5,708 bases of DNA, taken from assembly GCA_019136395.1 (NCBI GenBank), contig JAGVUH010000368.1, positions 1 to 5,708 on the forward strand, written 5' to 3'. A program made the position numbers and the translations under genes. Under the pieces are notes generated by a model. That model saw only the letters and a program-made list of their open reading frames with translations. It did no database searches and was not told the origin of the DNA. Shown piece after piece: positions 1-5,708 of this stretch; the stretch's first letter is position 1, and each line of letters starts with the position of its first letter. The DNA comes from Gammaproteobacteria bacterium (GTDB lineage: Bacteria > Pseudomonadota > Gammaproteobacteria > Chromatiales > Chromatiaceae).

Positions 1-3000
1 CTGCTCATCAACTGGTACCGCCTGGAACAGGCCAGCATCGAACTGCAGGGCCACACGGCGGTGATCGGTCCCAACGCCTCGGGCAAGTCCTCCCTGCTGG
101 ACGCCATCCAGGCGGTATTGGTTGGGGGCGACAAGCGCTGGTGGAACCCCAATGCCAGCGCCGGGGAGAAGAGCACCCGCAGCCTGCGCGACTACTGCCT
201 GGGGGTGGTGCGCGACCCCAGCAATCCGGACCTGTCGCTGGAATTCCGCCCCCGCGAGCAGGCCCTGAGCTACCTGACCCTGGTCTTTCGCGACGACGTG
301 AGCGGCGAGGCCATCAGCCTCGGCCTGGCCCTGCATGCCCGCCTCGAAGAGGCCCAGGAGGTGATCGACGGGCGCTTCATCGCCCCCGGTCTGGACCTGG
401 TGCTGTCGGACCTGGTGGACCGCGGGCCCCTGGGCGCGGTGCCCAAGCCGTGGAAACGGCTGCGCGAGGAGTTGCGCCAGCGCCTCGGCGAGCGCCTCCA
501 GGTCCACGCCCAGGTCGGCAAATATCACGAGGAACTGTGCCACATACTCTACGACGGAAGGCGATCCATAGACCCGACGCACTTCCTGCGCGCCTTCCGC
601 AACGCCATCACCTTCGCCCCCATCCGCAACGTCTCGGACTTCGTGCGCACCCACATCCTGGAGGAGCGTCCCATCCAGGTGCGTTCCCTGCAGCAGGCCC
701 TGCATCACTACCGGGATATCCAGACCCGCACCCGCGAGGCCCGCCAGCGCGAGGAGGCCCTGGTTGCCCTCGATCAGGGCTACCGGCGCGCCGACCAGGC
801 CGAGCGCCTGGGCCTGGCCTGGCGCTGGGTGGAGCAGGAGGTGGCCTTCAATGCCCGGGAGGCCGAACTGGAACCCCAGCGCCAGGCGCTGGACCATGTG
901 ACCAGCGAACTCGGCCGGCTCCAGCGCCACATCGAGGACCTGGACCGGCAATGGCACGCGGCGGACGTCGCCCTCACCGAGGCCAACCGCCGCCTGGCCG
1001 CCACCAACCTGGAGCAGCGCCGGGAGCGCCTCCAGGCCGAGCATCAGGCGGCGGGCAAGACCCTCAACGAGGTCAACCAGGTTATCGACCAGGCCCGCCT
1101 GGCCCTGGGCGCCATCCACCGCCTGCTTGACCAGGCTGGCCACCTCGACGACCCCGCCCTGGTCCAGGCTTTGCAAACCCTGCCCCCCCTGCTGCGCCGG
1201 GACGAAGGCCTGCTGACGGCGGTCTGGCCCCAGGACCCCGCCGCGGTCATGGCCGCCCTCGACCGGCTGGCGCCGCGGCTGGCGGCGGCGTTGGAGCGGC
1301 TGCGGGAGCGCTACGACCAACTGGTCGTCGAGGAACGGGAGATGGATCTGGCCCTCCAGGAACTGCGCGCCCGCATCGACCGCCTGGAACGGGGCGAGAG
1401 CGACCTGCGGCCCGCCACCCTGCGCCTCATCGCCCTCCTCGGCGAACACGGCATCCGCGCCGTGCCGCTCTGCGACCGGGTGGACGTGGCGGATGAGGGC
1501 TGGCGCGAGGCCCTGGAGGCATTCCTCGGTGGCCACCGCGAGGCCCTGCTGGTGGAGCCGAACCAGGTGCGCGAGGCCATCGGTCTCTATCGGCGCGAGG
1601 GCCGGCGCCGGGACATCCACGGCAGCCGGGTGATCAACACCCTCGGGACCGCCGTCTGGTCAGGCCCGGCCAGCCCCGGCAGTCTGGCGGCGATGGCGGT
1701 GAGCGCGGATCCCCATGCCCTGGCCTATATCCGGCGGCGCGCGGACCGGGTGCAGCGGGTGGACAGCGAGGACGAGCTGCTGGGTCAGGAGTGCGCCATC
1801 ACCGCCGATGGCATGCTCGCCGCCGGAGGCGCCGTGTCGCGCCTGACGCCGGTGGAGCCCATGCTGGGGCGCGAGGCCCGCCGCCTGAGGCTTCAGGTGC
1901 TGAAGGACCAGTTCACCCGCGAGGGCGAGGCCCACTACCGCAAGCAGCAAGACAAGCGGGTCGTCCAGGACCTGCGGGAAGGCCAGCTCATGCCTTTTCA
2001 CGACCGGCTGGGCGCCTTTCCCGACCTGGTGACCCTGGTGGCGCAGCGCGAGCGAACCCAGGGCGAACTGGCTCGGCTGACCGCCGAGGTGCAGGCCCTG
2101 CTTAGCGACGATGCCTATCAGGGTCTCGTGGCGGAGGTCGAGCGCCACAAGGCGGCTCGCGAGGATCTCGCCAGCGCCCGGAACCAGGCGACGCGGGAGG
2201 CCACCGACCGCGAGCTGAGGCGCCAGGCCCTGGAGTCCAGCCTCGCCAGTCTGGAAGAGGCGTCCCAGGCCGTCGCCGAGCGCCGCCGCGCCATCCGACA
2301 AACCCCTGGCTTCGATGCCCCCCTGGCCGCGGAGCGCCTGGAGGAACTCCAGGCCCGGGCGGTCTTCGCCGCGGAGGACCCGGACGCCTGGCGCGCCCTA
2401 GGGAGTGAGGCCGGCCGCCGCGCCGGCGTCCAGGAAAAATCCGCCTTCAACCACCGGCTCAAGGCCCGGGAGGACCTGGCCAATTACTGGGCCGCCTGGT
2501 CCCCGGACCAGCGCCCCGCCCTCGGTGCCGCCGATGACCACGCAGGCCTGGCCGCCTGGGTGGCGCGGGAACTTACCCAGGTCCGTGAGACCCAGTTGGC
2601 CCGCTACGTCACCGAGGCCGACAACGCCCTGCGCGAGGCGGAGTTCGCCTTCCGCGCCGACTTTGTCGGCAAGCTCCAGGAGAATCTCCAGACGCTGGAG
2701 GAGAGCCGCCGCGAGCTCAATCGCAGCCTGCGCAGCCGCCCCTTCCACGGTCAGTACTACAGCTTCGTCAAACAACCCGCGCCGGATCTCAGGGATATTC
2801 TCGACTGGGTACTGGCCTGGAGCCCGGAACAGGGCGGGGATGTCGGCGGTCTCTTCGACGCCGCCAGCGACCCCAATCACCCTCACCGCGCCGCCATCGC
2901 CCGGGTGCGCGACCTGCTCATGGAGGCCGCCGGGGGCGAGGGCCGCACCGGCGGTTGGGACGAGCGCCTGGCGGATTACCGCCAGTACTACCACTTCGAT

Positions 3001-3435
3001 GTGCGCATGAGCGATGACAAGGAGGGTGGCGGCAACCCGGAACTCCTGTCCCGGCGCCTGGGCAAGGGCTCCGGCGGCGAGCACCAGTCACCCTTCTACG
3101 TCGCCATCGGCGCCGCCCTGGCCGCCGCCTACCGGATCGAGCGGGATCAGGACGGTCGCCCGCGGGGTGGCATGGCCCTGGCCGTCTTCGACGAGGCCTT
3201 TTCCAAACTCGACCTGCAGAACACGGTGAGCGCCCTGGGCTTCCTTGACGAACTGGGCCTGCAGGTGCTGCTCGCCGCCCCGGACGAGAAATACGGGCAG
3301 ATCGCCGAACACGTGGACACCATCGTCAACGTCTATCGCGACGGCGGCAGCGTCCACATCGACACCGAGCAAATCAAGGCTGCCGCCCGCCAGGCCCTGG
3401 CCGCCGACAACCCCGTGCCCCGCCCTGACCAATGA
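1..3435 (+). CDS. jetC: Wadjet SMC-like ATPase JetC (5'-truncated by window edge)
   Basis: SMC/MukB-like motor subunit of a Wadjet plasmid-defence complex. In this family it pairs with kleisin JetA and KITE protein JetB, extrudes DNA loops by ATP hydrolysis and presents small circular DNA to JetD. The frame is open from base 1; the first GTG (61) lies inside the Walker A strand, and the upstream LLINWY is a typical N-terminal beta-strand of the family, so the true start is off the left edge, probably only some tens of codons away. Numbering from base 1: Walker A GPNASGKSS at residues 23-31; conserved FAPIRNVSDFVR near 195-206; first coiled coil about 220-450; MukB/Jet-like hinge about 474-625 (VADEGWREALEAFLGG); second coil about 625-900; FDVRMSD near 1000; signature SGGEHQ at 1024-1029; Walker B LAVFDE with D1064/E1065 and D-loop SKLD. 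About 1,144 residues are visible, normal for JetC. No frameshift or stop is seen. Distinguished from SbcC/RecN by the SGGEHQSPFY block and the downstream jetD. Confidence 0.9.
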   Translation: MLINWYRLEQASIELQGHTAVIGPNASGKSSLLDAIQAVLVGGDKRWWNPNASAGEKSTRSLRDYCLGVVRDPSNPDLSLEFRPREQALSYLTLVFRDDVSGEAISLGLALHARLEEAQEVIDGRFIAPGLDLVLSDLVDRGPLGAVPKPWKRLREELRQRLGERLQVHAQVGKYHEELCHILYDGRRSIDPTHFLRAFRNAITFAPIRNVSDFVRTHILEERPIQVRSLQQALHHYRDIQTRTREARQREEALVALDQGYRRADQAERLGLAWRWVEQEVAFNAREAELEPQRQALDHVTSELGRLQRHIEDLDRQWHAADVALTEANRRLAATNLEQRRERLQAEHQAAGKTLNEVNQVIDQARLALGAIHRLLDQAGHLDDPALVQALQTLPPLLRRDEGLLTAVWPQDPAAVMAALDRLAPRLAAALERLRERYDQLVVEEREMDLALQELRARIDRLERGESDLRPATLRLIALLGEHGIRAVPLCDRVDVADEGWREALEAFLGGHREALLVEPNQVREAIGLYRREGRRRDIHGSRVINTLGTAVWSGPASPGSLAAMAVSADPHALAYIRRRADRVQRVDSEDELLGQECAITADGMLAAGGAVSRLTPVEPMLGREARRLRLQVLKDQFTREGEAHYRKQQDKRVVQDLREGQLMPFHDRLGAFPDLVTLVAQRERTQGELARLTAEVQALLSDDAYQGLVAEVERHKAAREDLASARNQATREATDRELRRQALESSLASLEEASQAVAERRRAIRQTPGFDAPLAAERLEELQARAVFAAEDPDAWRALGSEAGRRAGVQEKSAFNHRLKAREDLANYWAAWSPDQRPALGAADDHAGLAAWVARELTQVRETQLARYVTEADNALREAEFAFRADFVGKLQENLQTLEESRRELNRSLRSRPFHGQYYSFVKQPAPDLRDILDWVLAWSPEQGGDVGGLFDAASDPNHPHRAAIARVRDLLMEAAGGEGRTGGWDERLADYRQYYHFDVRMSDDKEGGGNPELLSRRLGKGSGGEHQSPFYVAIGAALAAAYRIERDQDGRPRGGMALAVFDEAFSKLDLQNTVSALGFLDELGLQVLLAAPDEKYGQIAEHVDTIVNVYRDGGSVHIDTEQIKAAARQALAADNPVPRPDQ
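3432..3435 (+). other. ATGA stop/start overlap coupling jetC to jetD
   Basis: The jetD ATG (3432-3434) shares bases with the jetC TGA (3433-3435). The roughly 20 bases before the ATG are C-rich (CCCCGTGCCCCGCCCTGACC) and contain no AGGAGG-like Shine-Dalgarno sequence. JetD translation therefore probably depends on ribosomes terminating on jetC. This fits co-production of a motor and a nuclease that would be dangerous alone. The overlap is seen directly; the coupling is inferred. Confidence 0.75.
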
Positions 3436-4898
3436 GCCGCGAAACCCCCGCCCAGGTCGCCCGCGCCCTGCTGCTCAAGCTCCTGGCCCAGGTGGACCGG
3501 GGCGGGCGTGACTCCGTGCCCATCGGCGAACGCTCCGCCCACGCCTACTTCGCCCTGCGGGACCTGAGCGAACGCGACGCCCTCCACGCCCTGTTGCAAA
3601 ATGCCCAGGCCGCCGGTGGCGTTGTCCTGGAATGGGGCCGGGGTCCAGCCGCACAGGACCTGCGGCGCATCCGCATCCGCGACCCCGACCAGTTGGCGGC
3701 CTGGCTGGGGGTCTCCCGGGCCGCCACTCAGGCGCGCGCCATCCTGCAAGGGCTCGATCACCTCATGGTCGATGCCCCCGGCTGGCTGCGCGACGCCTAC
3801 GCCGATGCCCTGCGTCAGTGGCGTCGGGGCGGTGCGCCCTATCGCATCGCCGGCACCGAACCGGCCACGGCCGTCAATCTCTTCAAGGCCGCCCGCGCCA
3901 TCGCGGCGGGGGAACAGGAGGGTCTGGATCTGCGGCGGTTCAGCGTCCGGCTGCTGGGCAACTCCAAGGCCCTTGAGGCCCTGCTGGGCCGCCTCGGTCC
4001 CTTGCTGCGCCACAACCCGGACTGGGCCCCATGGCAGGAGGATGTCGACCTCTTCCGGGTGCTGGGGCTGGAGAAGTTCCCGCCGCCACTGTTCCTCAAG
4101 GGTCCCCTAGTGCTGGACTACGGCGGCGAGGACTGGGACCTGACGCCCCTGCGGCCCTTCGTCGCCCTGTCGCCCGATGCTGTGAACCGGGTCCAGGCCA
4201 GCGCCCAGGTACCTTACCTGCTGACCATCGAAAACCTGGCCAGCTTTCAGCGCCAGGTCCGGGAGGTGCGGGACGAGGGCATCGTCGTCTATACCGCCGG
4301 TTTTCCCGCCCCGGCCCTGGTGCGCGTCCTGGGCCTGCTCGATGAGTGCCTGCCGGCGGGCTGCCCCTGCTATCACTGGGGCGACCGTGATCTGGGCGGG
4401 CTGCGCATCTATGCCCGGATCGCCGCCGCTTGTAGCCGTCACCCGGTGCTGCCCCATCTCATGGCGGAGCCGGCCCCCGCCGCCGCCACGGGGGGGCTGG
4501 CCAACCGCGCCGGTCTGGATCAAAGCCGAAGCCCCGGCATCAGCACCGGAGTGGAGGTGAGCCGGCGCTCCTTCCGTGGCCCAACCCCCAGCCCTACCAT
4601 GAGCCCCAGCCCTGGCTCCGGCACTGGCCCAAGGCGAACCAGCGTCGACGGCTCCCCTTCCCCCGCCCAGGCGCGCGGCTGGACCCGCGACGAACTCCGC
4701 GCCCTGCAACTGGCCGCGGCCACGGCCGGCGTCGTTGGCGACCTGGCCAGAAGGTGGCTGCACCAGGGTCTGCTCCCCCTGGAACAGGAGGCCCTGGACC
4801 CGGTCAGCCCCGTGGCGGTGGAGATACCTTCTGCTGAGGTTCAGACCTCATTGCCCTTACAGGTCCACATCGAGCTGCCAGAAATTCCGAGCGGATGA
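3432..4898 (+). CDS. jetD: Wadjet nuclease subunit JetD, Toprim (topoisomerase VI-like)
   Basis: DNA-cleaving subunit of Wadjet. In the family it has an N-terminal arm and winged-helix/CAP-like region followed by a Toprim domain related to the topoisomerase VI A subunit and Spo11, and it cuts closed-circular DNA held by JetABC. The 488-residue frame shows the metal-binding set: E267 in LLTIENLASF, D318 and D320 in YHWGDRDLGGLRI, and the C-terminal LEQE block (E451, E453). ENLxxF, GDxDxxGLRI and LEQE together are characteristic of the JetD C-terminal domain (DUF2220-like). The N-terminal ~250 residues are less distinctive and match the family only by position and context. The ATG at 3432 is chosen because it overlaps the jetC stop. 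Two oddities: residues 345-416, between PHLM and GWTRDEL, are a long Pro/Ser/Gly/Arg-rich linker; and about 35 residues follow LEQE, the last ~27 in markedly lower-GC DNA beside an IS. The protein is therefore longer than I would expect (roughly 400 residues). Catalytic residues are intact, so it is called functional. Confidence 0.88.
   Translation: MSRETPAQVARALLLKLLAQVDRGGRDSVPIGERSAHAYFALRDLSERDALHALLQNAQAAGGVVLEWGRGPAAQDLRRIRIRDPDQLAAWLGVSRAATQARAILQGLDHLMVDAPGWLRDAYADALRQWRRGGAPYRIAGTEPATAVNLFKAARAIAAGEQEGLDLRRFSVRLLGNSKALEALLGRLGPLLRHNPDWAPWQEDVDLFRVLGLEKFPPPLFLKGPLVLDYGGEDWDLTPLRPFVALSPDAVNRVQASAQVPYLLTIENLASFQRQVREVRDEGIVVYTAGFPAPALVRVLGLLDECLPAGCPCYHWGDRDLGGLRIYARIAAACSRHPVLPHLMAEPAPAAATGGLANRAGLDQSRSPGISTGVEVSRRSFRGPTPSPTMSPSPGSGTGPRRTSVDGSPSPAQARGWTRDELRALQLAAATAGVVGDLARRWLHQGLLPLEQEALDPVSPVAVEIPSAEVQTSLPLQVHIELPEIPSG
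4464..4679 (+). other. low-complexity Pro/Ser/Gly/Arg linker inside the JetD Toprim domain
   Basis: JetD residues 345-416 have no recognisable fold and are rich in Ala, Pro, Ser, Gly, Thr and Arg, for example PTPSPTMSPSPGSG near 383-396. The flanks are conserved Toprim segments: HPVLPHLM before, and GWTRDELRAL leading to LEQE after. The frame stays open and resumes correctly, so this is an in-frame expansion or insertion, not a frameshift. It is probably a disordered loop projecting from the nuclease domain. I cannot place exact ends without an alignment. Confidence 0.6.
4586..4613 (+). repeat. 18-nt-period direct repeat coding for TPSP/SPSP
   Basis: CCCCAGCCCT occurs at 4586-4595 and again at 4604-4613, exactly 18 bases (six codons) apart. 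The copies encode the related TPSPTM and SPSPGS hexads in the JetD linker. The in-frame period suggests the linker grew partly by replication slippage or short tandem duplication. Only two copies are visible, so the call is modest. Confidence 0.45.
4835..4850. repeat. small inverted repeat in the low-GC tail of jetD
   Basis: TGAGGT (4835-4840) and ACCTCA (4845-4850) form a perfect 6-bp stem around a TCAG loop. It sits where GC content drops at the end of jetD. No T-tract follows on either strand, so it is not a convincing intrinsic terminator. It could be part of an IS end or chance. Confidence 0.3.
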
Positions 4899-5708
4899 CA
4901 AATCAAGCTGAAGTTTCGTAGTTTCCGTCAGGCCACGAGTCGCAGCACAGCGGCGATCAGTGGATTTGCGGGTGGTTTGCCCGTGGGAGGGCAATCGAGA
5001 CCAAAACCCTCCCCGTCGAGCGCCATGGCGAGCATCCGGCGCACATCGGCGAAGGCGAATTCGGTGGTGCGCTGTGCGGCGTAGCGGCGCTTGGGTGCCT
5101 GTGGGAGATGGGCGGCATAGAGCCAAGTGATGGTCGTGGCGGCCATGCAGAAGTGCAGGTGATTGCTGACCGCATCAGGGCAGCGGGTTTGCGACGCGGC
5201 GCTGCCGATCTCCTGTTTGATCTCACGGAACCCGGCTTCGATTTTCCAGCGCGCGGCATAATATTCCACGACCTGTTCAACGCTGAGGTCGAGCGCGGTC
5301 GTCATCAGCGCCACCCATTGCGTCTGGCGATAGACCCAGACCACGCGCACCGGGCAGCGCAGGGTCTTGAGCATCACCACCTGGTCGGCGGCGAGCACCG
5401 CGCGCACGGCACCGTAGACCGGCACGGCATACGTCTGCGCCTGGGCGCGCCGGCTGGCGGCCAAGGTGGCGGCCGAACCCAGGTGCTCGCCATACTTGCG
5501 CGGCCGTCCGGCCTGGCCCAGGCACGGCGTCGGCTGGGCGAACAGGGCGGCATTCACGCGCAGGCGCGAGAGCAGCTGCACGCGCCCGCCCAAGGCCAGG
5601 CGCAGCGGCTTGAACAAGCCATTGTTACCGAACCAGCTGTCGGTCACCACCACCACCGGCACGCCGGCGAAGCAGGCCGCCACGCGACTGATCATATTCA
5701 CCGCTTGG
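4899..5708 (-). mobile_element. IS4-superfamily insertion sequence, partial (transposase 3' end side)
   Basis: The region contains the 3' part of a DDE transposase plus the short non-coding flank after its stop. The element continues off the right edge. Its left boundary is not resolved: no second terminus is available for comparison and no target duplication can be seen. GC content falls to about 50% over 4821-4927 by hand count, against about 73% over 4681-4800. The true IS end may therefore lie anywhere from about 4821 to 4927, and so could be inside the jetD frame. The start given here is the conservative one, just after the jetD stop. Confidence 0.6.
4928..5708 (-). CDS. IS4-superfamily DDE transposase, C-terminal part (N-terminus off window)
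   Basis: Transposase of the DDE/RNase H-like type, which cuts and joins IS ends. The frame is open from the right edge to a TGA at 4928-4930. The first in-window candidate start, a GTG at 5701-5699, is internal: the frame continues upstream, and the visible sequence begins just before the second catalytic aspartate. Numbered from that GTG, D21 lies in VVVVTDSWFGN and is the likely second Asp. The IS4 signature Y-x2-R-x3-E-x6-K is perfect at Y148, R151, E155 and K162 (YYAARWKIEAGFREIK). The first Asp and the N-terminal DNA-binding region should lie beyond the window. About 260 residues are visible, perhaps 55-65% of a typical 400-450-residue protein. No frameshift or internal stop is present, so this copy may be active. 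It converges on jetD with 29 bases between the two stop codons. The exact IS subgroup cannot be fixed from sequence memory. Confidence 0.85.
   Translation of the reverse strand, partial: QAVNMISRVAACFAGVPVVVVTDSWFGNNGLFKPLRLALGGRVQLLSRLRVNAALFAQPTPCLGQAGRPRKYGEHLGSAATLAASRRAQAQTYAVPVYGAVRAVLAADQVVMLKTLRCPVRVVWVYRQTQWVALMTTALDLSVEQVVEYYAARWKIEAGFREIKQEIGSAASQTRCPDAVSNHLHFCMAATTITWLYAAHLPQAPKRRYAAQRTTEFAFADVRRMLAMALDGEGFGLDCPPTGKPPANPLIAAVLRLVA

Noticed and set aside
61..63. GTG at 61 as the jetC start
   Set aside because: It falls inside the beta-strand directly before the Walker A P-loop. The upstream in-frame codons encode the family-typical LLINWY segment, so the gene begins off the window.
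141..1130. Open frame of 329 codons on + in another frame inside jetC
   Set aside because: The translation is Pro/Gly/Arg/Ala-rich without domains, as expected for an off-frame reading of GC-rich coding DNA. jetC explains the region.
2398..3084. Antisense open frame of 228 codons opposite the jetC C-terminal region
   Set aside because: It lies opposite well-conserved JetC sequence and has an Ala/Gly/Val-rich shadow composition with no recognisable motif.
3333..4013. Antisense open frame of 226 codons across the jetC/jetD junction
   Set aside because: It runs opposite two confident genes and has no motif. Long antisense frames are common at this GC content.
4440..4700. Possible frameshift in jetD causing the low-complexity stretch
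   Set aside because: The conserved segments before (PHLM) and after (WTRDEL, LEQE) lie in the same frame, and neither alternative + frame gives a more family-like sequence.
4107..4763. Antisense open frame of 218 codons opposite the JetD Toprim domain, including the linker
   Set aside because: I checked whether the odd linker might be a gene or part of one on the other strand. The product is Gly/Ala-rich with no motif, while the sense strand keeps conserved Toprim blocks on both sides.
4835..4850. Hairpin as a terminator for the jet operon
   Set aside because: The stem is only 6 bp, it lies inside the coding frame and no T-run follows it.
5699..5701. GTG at 5701 as the transposase start
   Set aside because: The frame stays open to the right edge, and the first catalytic Asp and DNA-binding region of an IS4-type transposase would still be missing if translation began here.

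Overview
The window is high-GC bacterial DNA. It holds the distal half of a plasmid-defence operon of the Wadjet (JetABCD, also called MksBEFG or EptABCD) type, followed by a convergent insertion-sequence transposase. The codon-biased GC-rich sequence and the IS4-type transposase suggest a high-GC proteobacterium. A purple sulfur or related gammaproteobacterium is my guess, but nothing in the window fixes the taxon.

Layout: 1-3435 (+) is jetC, an SMC/MukB-like ATPase whose first few residues lie off the left edge. Its Walker A motif is at the very start, long coiled-coil arms surround a hinge in the middle, and the SGGE signature and Walker B are at the end. 3432-4898 (+) is jetD, a nuclease with a topoisomerase VI-like Toprim domain, and its start codon overlaps the jetC stop in an ATGA. 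A 29-base gap follows. 4928-5708 (-) is the C-terminal part of an IS4-superfamily DDE transposase that runs off the right edge. jetA (kleisin) and jetB (KITE) would be expected just left of the window; they are not visible here.

How it works, from family knowledge: JetABC forms an SMC loop-extrusion motor that senses small closed-circular DNA, and JetD cuts the trapped plasmid. All nucleotide-binding motifs of JetC and the acidic Toprim residues of JetD are intact, so the visible half looks functional.

Three points go beyond a routine annotation. (1) JetD carries a roughly 70-residue Pro/Ser/Gly/Arg-rich linker inside its Toprim domain. (2) The last ~27 codons of jetD and the gap after it fall abruptly to about 50% GC, from about 73% just before, next to the transposase. 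This suggests that the IS end supplies the JetD C-terminus. (3) jetD has no visible Shine-Dalgarno sequence and probably depends on coupling to jetC. I see no RNA gene, CRISPR array or convincing terminator.
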